Below are positions 16,302-25,349 of a stretch of DNA of 64,000 nt, one piece after another (position 1 is the stretch's first letter; the number at the start of each line of letters is the position of its first letter). The stretch comes from Dysgonamonadaceae bacterium (GTDB taxonomy: Bacteria; Bacteroidota; Bacteroidia; Bacteroidales; Azobacteroidaceae), in NCBI GenBank assembly GCA_031289145.1, contig JAITQA010000054.1, positions 1-64,000 of the forward strand. The letters run 5' to 3'. The notes under the pieces are model-generated. The model was not told where the DNA came from, searched no databases, and was given only the letters and a program-made list of their open reading frames with translations. Both the position numbers and the translations under genes were made by a program.

Positions 16302-18881
16302 ATGAAAAACACTCGCGAACCGGCTTGTTTCTGTTATATATGCATTGTTTCCTGTATATTTATATATTTCTCTGTATCTGCTATTTCGGCTCAGGAAATA
16401 CAATATGGATTAAAATTCAACTCAAACAACTATGAGCCAGAAGCGCGTACAAGTTTAAATTTAAGCCCTGATGGCTATCTTTCTTTTCCCAAAGGATTTT
16501 CTATGACATTTGATGCTAAATTTCATTTCAAGGACGTGCATATATACGGCTATATATTCAGGATTATGAATGATAAAGAGAATACCATAGATCTTGTAAT
16601 AGGGGATGCTAATCTTGTTTTTTCCATGCCTTCAGGCGGTATTGCCTCCAACAATACCTTAGCTGATGTAAATATAATTCCAAACCAATGGGTTCCGATT
16701 TGCATAAACGCAGATATTGAAAAAGAAGAATTGAAAATAATAGTTGGAAAATATGTGAAAAAATGGCATACTCCTGAAGTACGGGGATTTAACAATATAG
16801 AAATCGTGTTTGGTAAAATAAACGATCAGCGTAAACAAGTCATAGATGTTCCGGATATGACCATTAAAAACTTGGAAATTGCTGATCTGTCAGGAAAGCC
16901 TAAATATTCATGGAAACTTTCCATGCACACATTGGATGGGGTTTATGATGATTTGAAACACCATTTTGCGAAATGTGAGAATCCAAATTGGCAATTGGAC
17001 AATTATGGAATATGGAAAAAGGAGACGACATTTAACACAAAGAGAACTCCTTATTTATCATACGATTTTGACAAGAATATTGTTGCTGTGGCTGATCAAA
17101 ATTCTTTTTATACTTTTTCAGTAAAAGACAGCCGTTTGGAGAAGCCGACTGTAAATAAAAAACTATCCTACATCATAACGGCGAATCAAATGATATATAA
17201 CTCGTTGGATTCAAATTTCTATGCATATAATTTAATAAAAGAGAACGATGCCCGGGAATTTGTTCCTTTTGACCTGTCGGAAGGCAAGTGGGGCATAACT
17301 ACCGCACATGAACACAATACGGATTACAGGCACCATAATCGGTATTTTTCTTCCAAATATAATCGCCTGTACATATTTGGAGGATATGGACATTTGAAGT
17401 ACAAAGAAGGAGTCTTTATATATGATGCTAATAGTAAATCATGGTCTAAAACGGTATTAAAAGGATATACTCCAACGCCAAGGTATTTAAGCGGGATGGG
17501 AAAAATAGATGATGATCATTTGTTGTTGTTTGGCGGTTACGGAAGTGAAACAGGGGATCAGGCGCTTCAGGCACAGTTTTATTATGATTGTTACATCGTT
17601 GATTTAAGAACAATGGAAGCCAAGAGGCTTTGGACGTTGGAAAATCCGGTTGAAAATTTTGTTGTTTCAAATTCCCTGGTTGTCGATATGGCCAATAAAA
17701 GTTTCTATGCTTTATGTTATCCCTTCATGAAATCTAACTCCATGATTTCATTATATAAGTTTTCTTTGGAAAAGCCGGAGTATGAAGTAATGGCCGGTCA
17801 GCTGCCAATTAAATTTAATGATGTATTTTCATACGTGGACCTTTTTTTTGATAAAGCCGGAAATAAATTAATTGCTGCGACTTTTGCTCCTGACAGGGAA
17901 ACTGAAGCAAATATATCGATATACACAATATCGTTTCCTCCGTTAAAAAAATCCGATATGTATCAAATAGAAAAAGGAAAAAAAAGTTTTCCGGTTTTCC
18001 GGTTGACTATATTGCTACTCTTTTCTGCTCTTGTTTTAATCCTGTTCTTTATCAGAAAAAAGAAAAAACAGATGGATATCAGAAGTGTTGAAAATAAGAT
18101 GGAGGAAGGGAATAGTGTGGCTATTGCAGGAATAAATACGGTAAAACAATTACAAAATCAGACTATATATTTGTTTGGGGGGTTCCAGGTAGTCGATAAG
18201 CAGGGAAATGATATAACGGCAGATTTCAAACCTTTATTAAAAAACTTGTTCCTGTTAATATTATTGAATACAATTAAAAATGGGAAAGGGATTTCTTTCT
18301 CTAAATTGAAAGAGATATTATGGTTTGATAAAAGCGAAGAGAGTGCCAATAATAATCGAGGAGTTGCTTTGAGCAAGATACGGCAAATAATGGAGAATGT
18401 AGGCGGAATCCAGTTTACTAAAAAAGGCACCTATTGGAGTGTCGAATTCGAAGAGGAGATTTACTGTGATTATTATGAGGCGCTTATTCTGATAAAAAAA
18501 ATAAAAGAAAACAAAGAAACAGCCATCAATGATATTAAAAGGCTTTTGGCAATTGTTACGGTAGGAGAACTTTTACCCAATACACAAGTAGAATGGGTGG
18601 ATACCTTTAAATCTGATTTTTCCAATGAACTTGTTGACCTGATATTATACCTCATCCAACAAGAATCTGCTGTATTTTCTGACAATATGTGCATTAAGAT
18701 GGCGAATGCTCTGTTAGTTCATGATCCATTAAATGAAGATGCCTTAAGATTAAAATGTAAAGTACTGGTCAAAATGGGTAAAAACGGACTTGCCAAAAAT
18801 ACCTATACTACATTTACTAAAGAATATGCCATTCTGTTCGGAATAGAGTATAAATATTCTTTTGATCAAATAGTCAATTAA
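16302..18881 (+). CDS. Membrane-spanning PUL regulator: LamG-like/Kelch sensor with SARP-like output
   Basis: An 859-residue protein with an N-terminal signal/anchor ending ISAQ, a LamG/concanavalin-like region (about residues 45-200), a Kelch-type propeller (YNRLYIFGGYG and HLLLFGGYG, about 345-470), one membrane helix (about 565-588, then RKKKKQ), and a cytoplasmic part. The latter begins LFGGFQVVDKQG and continues as a winged-helix region (about 620-715) with a helical BTAD-like tail (DPLNEDALRLKCKVLVKMG). This is the layout of SARP-type transcription factors. I infer it senses a periplasmic glycan and activates the susC gene downstream. It is neither a hybrid two-component system nor a sigma/anti-sigma pair. 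Confidence 0.7.
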   Translation: MKNTREPACFCYICIVSCIFIYFSVSAISAQEIQYGLKFNSNNYEPEARTSLNLSPDGYLSFPKGFSMTFDAKFHFKDVHIYGYIFRIMNDKENTIDLVIGDANLVFSMPSGGIASNNTLADVNIIPNQWVPICINADIEKEELKIIVGKYVKKWHTPEVRGFNNIEIVFGKINDQRKQVIDVPDMTIKNLEIADLSGKPKYSWKLSMHTLDGVYDDLKHHFAKCENPNWQLDNYGIWKKETTFNTKRTPYLSYDFDKNIVAVADQNSFYTFSVKDSRLEKPTVNKKLSYIITANQMIYNSLDSNFYAYNLIKENDAREFVPFDLSEGKWGITTAHEHNTDYRHHNRYFSSKYNRLYIFGGYGHLKYKEGVFIYDANSKSWSKTVLKGYTPTPRYLSGMGKIDDDHLLLFGGYGSETGDQALQAQFYYDCYIVDLRTMEAKRLWTLENPVENFVVSNSLVVDMANKSFYALCYPFMKSNSMISLYKFSLEKPEYEVMAGQLPIKFNDVFSYVDLFFDKAGNKLIAATFAPDRETEANISIYTISFPPLKKSDMYQIEKGKKSFPVFRLTILLLFSALVLILFFIRKKKKQMDIRSVENKMEEGNSVAIAGINTVKQLQNQTIYLFGGFQVVDKQGNDITADFKPLLKNLFLLILLNTIKNGKGISFSKLKEILWFDKSEESANNNRGVALSKIRQIMENVGGIQFTKKGTYWSVEFEEEIYCDYYEALILIKKIKENKETAINDIKRLLAIVTVGELLPNTQVEWVDTFKSDFSNELVDLILYLIQQESAVFSDNMCIKMANALLVHDPLNEDALRLKCKVLVKMGKNGLAKNTYTTFTKEYAILFGIEYKYSFDQIVN

Positions 18882-19112
18882 AGAACTGCGTTTTTTATTT
18901 TACTCTTCCCCTTGATGCGCCATCGATAAACCTCATTTTTCAAAGAACTTTTATTTTTTCAAAAAAAAATTTGGACAGTTATGGTTGCAAATAAACTTTT
19001 TTCTCTAAAATCTTCATTTTCTTTTTTAACTAACGATTAATTAATGCAAACGGTAAAGGATGTATTGGATATTTGCATCCAAAAGATATTAATTAGACTA
19101 AATAATAATTTT

Positions 19113-22100
19113 ATGAACATCAAAAATTCCAGAAAAAAGAGGAAATTACTACTGAAAAGTAAAAGCTTATACGCTATACTTCGAGTATTGATGGTATTGT
19201 TCCTTTATGCCGGATCCTTTCAAGGAGTAACAGCACAAAACAATACGAGGGAAATAACAGGAAAAGTGATTGATGAAAGTGGAGAAGCGATCATTGGTGC
19301 AAGTATAAAGACTTCTGAAAACTCAATCGGAGCGATTACCGATAGTGATGGTTCCTTCTCTCTAAAAGTTTCTTCCAATACCACCTTGAGTATTTCATAC
19401 ATAGGTTATTTGACAAAGAAAGTAACTGTTGGAGAAAAAAAACAGTATGAAATAGTATTGGCTGAAGATACTAAAATACTGGATGGATTAGTCGTGGTTG
19501 GTTATGGCACTCAGAAAAAAGCGACAATAACAGGCGCTGTTTCTGCGGTCAATAGTGAACAATTGATGACTACCAAAAGCACCAATATTCAAAATATGTT
19601 GACCGGTAAATTGCCGGGTGTACGGAACATACAAAAGACTTCTGAGCCGGGGCAATTTACCAACCAATTTGATATTCGGGGATTAGGGAGTCCTTTGTTG
19701 ATTGTAGACGGTGTGCCTCGTGGAGATTTACCACGTATGGACCCGAATGATGTGGAAAGTATTTCCATATTGAAAGATGCATCGGCAGCTGTCTATGGTG
19801 TACGTGCAGCCAATGGTGTGGTTTTAATAACTACCAAAAAGGGAGAAAAAGGAAAAACAAAGATTGAGTATTCGGCATATTATGGGATTCAAACACCCGC
19901 CGAAATATTACGCCCACTCGGAGCATGGGACCGGGCTACACTGGCAAATGAACTCAAGATGAGAAGTACAACCGATCCGCAAAAAGAATATGATCAGGAT
20001 TATTTCGATAAATTGTCAAAAGGAGAAATGCCTGACACCGACTGGTATGATGCGATATTAAAAAACACATCTCCACAGCAACAACAAAATATATCATTTA
20101 GTGGCGGTTCCGATAAAGTGGATTATTACGTCAATTTCGGTTATACCGATCAAGGTAGTTTCTTCAGGACCAATTCGGCTAATTACAATCGTTACAACCT
20201 GAGAAGCAATCTAAACGCACAAATCACCAAAGACCTGAGAGCCGGTATTAAACTGAATATGATCATGGACGAAACCAACCGCCAACAGATGGGAAGTTGG
20301 GAAATATTCAAGATGCTTTGGCGTTCCAGACCGAACGATGCCCTGTATGCCAACAACACCGCCCCCTATTTTCAAAGACCCGGAGTGGAATGGAATCCAG
20401 CAGCATCAATCGACCCCGAACTTACCGGATTTGTAAAGGATAAAAAGAATATATTCCAGTCTAATATGTCCTTGGAATACAGTGTCCCATTCATAAAAGG
20501 TTTGATGGCAAAAGCAATGTACAGCTACGACAGAACATACAACGATAATAGCAGTTTCAGGAAAGAATATAATGAATATACCTATAATGCCGTAACCGGA
20601 GCCTACGAAGTAGCCTCGACACGAAACAGCAAAACAGAATTGAGACGAGTATTCAATACCAGCTATTCCACTCTATGGAATGCGCAGTTAAATTATGACA
20701 ACACATTTGCAGAAAAACATCATACAGGCGTCTTGTTGTTATATGAAGAAAGTTATAGTCAGGGATACGATTTCAGTGCGAAACGTTTTTTTGATATTCC
20801 TATTCCTTATCTTTTTGCAGGTAGTTCTGAAAACCAGGAAGGAACCGGAAGCGGTTTAAATGAAAATGCCTCAAAGGGATTGGTAGGGAGACTAAGTTAT
20901 GATTATAGTGGAAAATATATAGCGGATTTTTCTTTTCGTTATGACGGATCTTCTAAATTCCCCAAAGGAAAACAATGGGGCTTTTTTCCAAGTGTATTAT
21001 TAGCATACCGTATATCCGAAGAAGCTTTTATCCGGAATAATTTGCCTTTTGTACAGAATCTGAAGCTAAGGGGTAGCTGGGGAAGACTTGGAGATGACGG
21101 GGCTTCTCAGTTCCAGTTTATAGAAGGCTATGATTATCCGCAATCGTTTCACAACAGGACAACTCTCCCAAGAGGTTCCGTATTTGGAAACACCTTTGTC
21201 AATGCACTTGGATTCCGTGCTGCACCGAATCCCAATTTGACTTGGTATACAGCCGATATGCTTAATGTAGGTATTGATGCTGATCTTTGGAACGGCCTGT
21301 TTGGCTTTTCAGTTGATCTTTTCCAACGAGATCGCGACGGATTATTGGATACTCCGGCCGTAACAGTGCCTGCTACATTTGGTACGGACATTTCACAGAC
21401 CAACCTGAACGCTGACCGTACCTCAGGATTTGAAGTGGAATTGCGGCATCGCAATAAAATAGACGATTTCATATACAATGTGACCGGTTCCGTACAGATG
21501 ACCCGAAGCATGTGGACCCGAAGACTGATGCCCGAAAGGTCTAACTCTTATGATTACTGGCGCAATAATTACATAAACCGTTATAAAGATATTTGGTTTG
21601 GGAAGAGCGTTGGAGGAACCTATCAGTCTTATGACGAAATAGCAAATTCTATATATGCAGGCGCAAACTCACTTCCCGGCGACCCGATTTATGAGGACTG
21701 GAACGGCGACGGCGTTATTGATGGTCAGGATGACCACCCCATTGCCACCACAACCAATTCCGACAATAACGGAGGGCTTCCCGGTACCAACCTCAATAAT
21801 GCCCGGAATTATCCTCTCATGAATTTCAGTATGACGTTGGGAGGACAGTGGAAATGGATTGATTTCAATCTCTTATTTCAGGGCGCAGCCATGTCATACA
21901 TCGGGTATGGAGAACAATTGTTGAACCCGCTGACATGGGATGGAAACGCCTTGGAGCTTCTGTATGACAGGTGGCATCCGGTTGATGCGAATACAGACCC
22001 GTATAACCCTACCACCCAATGGGCTTCAGGATACTATCCTTACGGAACGATGAGGGCGGAAGCAACATCCGGCTTCAATCTGCAAAGTGGCGCTTATCTA

Positions 22101-22313
22101 CGTCTGAAAAGCGCTGAAATTGGTTTTACAATCCCCAAAAACAGTGTTTTTGACAGCGTGGGAACTAAGAACCTGCGGCTATATATCAATGCTTATAACT
22201 TGTTAACCATCACAGGGGTGAGAGGACTTGATCCGGAAAAGCCTACTGAAACGTATGGTTATCTTTATCCATTGAGCAGAACTTATAATTTTGGCGGTTC
22301 AATCACTTTTTAA
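19113..22313 (+). CDS. SusC-family TonB-dependent outer-membrane transporter
   Basis: Imports oligosaccharides across the outer membrane together with the SusD-like lipoprotein. From ATG 19113 (MNIKNSRKKRKLLLKSKSLY) it has a signal peptide ending VTAQ, a carboxypeptidase-D-like domain (ITGKVIDESGEAIIGASIKT), the TonB-box/plug region (GLVVVGYGTQKKATITGAVS, ILKDASAAVYGVRAANGVVLITTKKG) and a 22-strand type barrel ending RTYNFGGSITF. About 1066 residues, normal for SusC. The track start 19044 adds 23 unlikely residues. The 18882-19112 gap holds a weak GATATTTG box at 19068 but no clear promoter. susD follows after 38 bases. Confidence 0.94.
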   Translation: MNIKNSRKKRKLLLKSKSLYAILRVLMVLFLYAGSFQGVTAQNNTREITGKVIDESGEAIIGASIKTSENSIGAITDSDGSFSLKVSSNTTLSISYIGYLTKKVTVGEKKQYEIVLAEDTKILDGLVVVGYGTQKKATITGAVSAVNSEQLMTTKSTNIQNMLTGKLPGVRNIQKTSEPGQFTNQFDIRGLGSPLLIVDGVPRGDLPRMDPNDVESISILKDASAAVYGVRAANGVVLITTKKGEKGKTKIEYSAYYGIQTPAEILRPLGAWDRATLANELKMRSTTDPQKEYDQDYFDKLSKGEMPDTDWYDAILKNTSPQQQQNISFSGGSDKVDYYVNFGYTDQGSFFRTNSANYNRYNLRSNLNAQITKDLRAGIKLNMIMDETNRQQMGSWEIFKMLWRSRPNDALYANNTAPYFQRPGVEWNPAASIDPELTGFVKDKKNIFQSNMSLEYSVPFIKGLMAKAMYSYDRTYNDNSSFRKEYNEYTYNAVTGAYEVASTRNSKTELRRVFNTSYSTLWNAQLNYDNTFAEKHHTGVLLLYEESYSQGYDFSAKRFFDIPIPYLFAGSSENQEGTGSGLNENASKGLVGRLSYDYSGKYIADFSFRYDGSSKFPKGKQWGFFPSVLLAYRISEEAFIRNNLPFVQNLKLRGSWGRLGDDGASQFQFIEGYDYPQSFHNRTTLPRGSVFGNTFVNALGFRAAPNPNLTWYTADMLNVGIDADLWNGLFGFSVDLFQRDRDGLLDTPAVTVPATFGTDISQTNLNADRTSGFEVELRHRNKIDDFIYNVTGSVQMTRSMWTRRLMPERSNSYDYWRNNYINRYKDIWFGKSVGGTYQSYDEIANSIYAGANSLPGDPIYEDWNGDGVIDGQDDHPIATTTNSDNNGGLPGTNLNNARNYPLMNFSMTLGGQWKWIDFNLLFQGAAMSYIGYGEQLLNPLTWDGNALELLYDRWHPVDANTDPYNPTTQWASGYYPYGTMRAEATSGFNLQSGAYLRLKSAEIGFTIPKNSVFDSVGTKNLRLYINAYNLLTITGVRGLDPEKPTETYGYLYPLSRTYNFGGSITF

Positions 22314-22351
22314 GGCGCTTGAATCATTAACATACTAAAAAATAGAAAAAA

Positions 22352-24484
22352 ATGAAAAAAATACATTTGATAGCAGTCGTATTGCTTCTTTCTTTAAGTT
22401 GGTTGACATCTTGTGTAGATCTGGACATTACACCTACGTCAATCATTACTGAAGAAGATATATACAATGAAAATGGGATCAAAGCCTACATGGCCGGTAT
22501 GTACAACTACTTGCCCATGGAAGACTTTAAATACGATACGAACAGTGATGGCCAGATTGGTGGTGGATACTATGTGACTAACGGTATCAGTGTCTGGAAT
22601 TTCTGGAATTCTACCGGTGAAATGGTGAACCGGAACAACACGAATCTTCCACTTCATCGCAGCGGCTATTGGCAGAGTGCATTTCAAGTAATTCGCCGGG
22701 CAAATACCTTGATCAATAATTTGCCGAAATATCCGGAACTGGCAGCTCAGTCTGAATCATGGATTGGCGAGGCTAAATTTATCAGGGCTTATGTTTATTT
22801 CCAACTGGCGAAACGTTACGGAGGTTTGCCGAAAATTTTTGAAGCGCAGATGCTTGATCCTAATGACGAATCCACTTTGTGGGTAGCCCGTGAAAGTCAT
22901 ACCGCTACATACAATTTTATTCTGCAAGATCTGGATGAGGCTATTGAAAGCATGCCGGAAACAAATGAGGCAGGCCGTGCCAATAAATATGTAGCGGCTG
23001 CTATCAAGAGCCGCGCTGCCCTTCATGCCGCTACTACGGCCCGTTACGGTAGCATGAAATTCCAAGATTGGGCAGTGGATGGGGTATTGCTTCAGGGTAT
23101 ACCGCAAGACAAAGCCAACGATTATTTTAAACAGGCATGGGATGCCGCCAAACTGGTAGAAAGCGGTGGCAGATACGAACTTCACAGGGCCAATGTTGGA
23201 GATAAAACGGGAAATTATGCTGAAGTGTGGGAAAAATGCGATGAAAATAAAGAATCTATATGGTTACGCAAATTTGATTTCAATATGTCAGTACATTCGT
23301 ATAACTCCATAATGGCTCCTCCTCGTATGTGTACTGAAGGTGGCGACCGTTTCAATCCTACTCTCGACTGGGTGGAATTGTTCGATGGACTACCGCTTGA
23401 TGAAAAAGGAAACTTCAGTGCTTTTGACGAAGACGGCAATTACATTGTATATGATAACAGCCAGCAACTGTGGGAAAGTGTTGAACCGAGGCTCAGGGCA
23501 AATATCCTGATTCCCGGAAATCTCTACAAGGGAGGAATAAAACTTGATGTACGCGCCGGTATTATTAAGGAGGAATATGATCCGGCAGTAGACAGGTTTA
23601 AGAAGTTTACTGTTGATGACGGAAAAGAAAGACAAGGGCTTAACTCAGGATCGGTGTGGAACAAGGCGGAATATCCGGCTGGTAATCCTTTCCGAGAGAG
23701 AACTATTTTCGACTGGTCAACACAGCCGTCAGCCACCCAAAATGATCCTTATGTGCGTTCGGATGGTGTGAAGATTTTCAAGAATGGATTGGATGGACCG
23801 AGGGTAACCGGTACTACCTCTACCTCTAATACGGTAACCGGATTTTTCGGACGTAAGCATTTGAACATTACCCTTCCAAAAAGCGAAACAGTGAATAATA
23901 CTTCTACCCAGTCTTGGATTGAAGCAAGGTACGCCGAAGTCTTGCTCAACCGTGCCGAAGCAGCCATAGAGTTGGCTCAGGACGGTGTAACATCATATAA
24001 TGGGGCAAATATGCTGGAAGACGCATTCAACTGTATTAACGATATTCGCGACCGTGCCGGAGCGAATCTCTTAACCAATTCGGCTGAACTTTCTACAGAA
24101 CCGGCTTATACCCGATGGGCTAATCCGGGACCGAAGGGACAAGGTGCATTTGTGGAAGCTCCCAACAGGGCTTTGCAGATTGTTCGCGTGGAAAGATACA
24201 AGGAACTGGCATTCGAAAGCAAAATCTATTGGGACTTGCTCCGCTGGTTTACTTACGATACTCAAATCAAGCAGTATTTCAGAAGAGGATTGTATCCGAT
24301 TATGTATGCCAAGGGTGCGACGGTAGATGAAAACGGTATCCCCAGCGGAAAATATATTTATGACGCAAAATCTGCCGACGAAGCAGCCGGACAGGTCACT
24401 TTCAGCGTTAATAATTATTATGAGGGTATTCCAACTAATGAGTTGAAGAATAATCCTTTACTGCAAAAGAACAGAAATCAATAA
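22352..24484 (+). CDS. SusD/RagB-family glycan-binding lipoprotein
   Basis: Surface lipoprotein that caps the SusC channel and binds the glycan. The signal peptide ends at a lipobox (SWLTSC, Cys at about 21). Typical RagB/SusD segments are visible: AYMAGMYNYLP, WIGEAKFIRAYVYFQLAKRYGGLP, RADEA-type repeats as LNRAEAAIELAQ, and the C-terminal VRVERYKELAFESKIYWDLLRW. With 710 residues it is longer than the usual 500-600, owing to an enlarged middle region. Directly downstream of susC and upstream of the DUF3823 lipoprotein gene. Confidence 0.93.
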   Translation: MKKIHLIAVVLLLSLSWLTSCVDLDITPTSIITEEDIYNENGIKAYMAGMYNYLPMEDFKYDTNSDGQIGGGYYVTNGISVWNFWNSTGEMVNRNNTNLPLHRSGYWQSAFQVIRRANTLINNLPKYPELAAQSESWIGEAKFIRAYVYFQLAKRYGGLPKIFEAQMLDPNDESTLWVARESHTATYNFILQDLDEAIESMPETNEAGRANKYVAAAIKSRAALHAATTARYGSMKFQDWAVDGVLLQGIPQDKANDYFKQAWDAAKLVESGGRYELHRANVGDKTGNYAEVWEKCDENKESIWLRKFDFNMSVHSYNSIMAPPRMCTEGGDRFNPTLDWVELFDGLPLDEKGNFSAFDEDGNYIVYDNSQQLWESVEPRLRANILIPGNLYKGGIKLDVRAGIIKEEYDPAVDRFKKFTVDDGKERQGLNSGSVWNKAEYPAGNPFRERTIFDWSTQPSATQNDPYVRSDGVKIFKNGLDGPRVTGTTSTSNTVTGFFGRKHLNITLPKSETVNNTSTQSWIEARYAEVLLNRAEAAIELAQDGVTSYNGANMLEDAFNCINDIRDRAGANLLTNSAELSTEPAYTRWANPGPKGQGAFVEAPNRALQIVRVERYKELAFESKIYWDLLRWFTYDTQIKQYFRRGLYPIMYAKGATVDENGIPSGKYIYDAKSADEAAGQVTFSVNNYYEGIPTNELKNNPLLQKNRNQ

Positions 24485-24500
24485 TTAAAAAAGCAATAAG

Positions 24501-25271
24501 ATGAAAATATTAAGCAAATATATCGTCTCCCTTTTATGCTGTATGCTGGTAGTCTCCTGTGAAATAGATAATTATGACGAACCGGACACTACTATACAAG
24601 GAACACTTTATGATCATAACGGACAGCCGCTACAAGTGAATCAGGGATCAGGTTATATCCGGGCGAGAGAAATTAGCTGGGCAAAAAACAATGAAACTAA
24701 TTTTGTCGGGAACCAAACATTGAAAGTACAACAGGATGGTACTTACCGGAATACCAAATGGTTTCCCGGAGAATACCGTATGATGCCTTATGCCGGTAAC
24801 TTCTACCCATATGACGATGAGAAACAGGATGCCGACGATGCGGGCGAACTGGTACAGATATCAGGTACTACTACCAAAGATTTCACGGTTACCCCATATC
24901 TGACCATTGAATGGGTAAAAAAACCTACGATAACTTCGGATAATTATCTGGAATGTTCTGTTCGTTTCAAAAGGAATCAGAAGGCCGGATATGAAATGCC
25001 CGATGTAAGGGAAGCCTGGTTACGCGTATCACGTTCGATTAATGCAGCGGCAGCCGATGGACAATATTTCAAGGTCAAAAAGGATTTGACCAACGACATG
25101 GAAGGTCAGGAAATAACCTTCCGGACAGATATACCATTGAAATATACCGGTACTGACTACTGGATTCGTGTTCAAATGGATTGTAAGGCGGTTGCCGGAA
25201 AGCCTGAGACCAACTATCCGGGTATAGGAGCTGCTAATTATACGACCATTGAAAAGATACATGTCCCATAA
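24501..25271 (+). CDS. DUF3823-type outer-membrane lipoprotein
   Basis: A 256-residue lipoprotein with lipobox LVVSC (Cys about 20) and the sequence NYDEPDTTIQGTLYDHNGQP, which is the start of the DUF3823 fold found beside many SusC/SusD pairs. Two beta-sandwich modules are likely, the first a carboxypeptidase-regulatory-like repeat and the second resembling an immunoglobulin-like fold. It probably acts as an extra surface glycan-binding protein of the locus. It starts 16 bases after susD. Confidence 0.8.
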   Translation: MKILSKYIVSLLCCMLVVSCEIDNYDEPDTTIQGTLYDHNGQPLQVNQGSGYIRAREISWAKNNETNFVGNQTLKVQQDGTYRNTKWFPGEYRMMPYAGNFYPYDDEKQDADDAGELVQISGTTTKDFTVTPYLTIEWVKKPTITSDNYLECSVRFKRNQKAGYEMPDVREAWLRVSRSINAAAADGQYFKVKKDLTNDMEGQEITFRTDIPLKYTGTDYWIRVQMDCKAVAGKPETNYPGIGAANYTTIEKIHVP

Positions 25272-25349
25272 ATTATCTATGCAATAGGTAATAGGCGTTT
25301 AATGTAAGAAGCTGTTTGCTGTCTGAAAAGTCGAAAATGTAATAATAAA

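Noticed and set aside
19044-19112. Extra 23 residues before the SusC signal peptide
   Set aside because: They precede a complete signal peptide beginning MNIKNSRKKRK at 19113 and are not typical of SusC.
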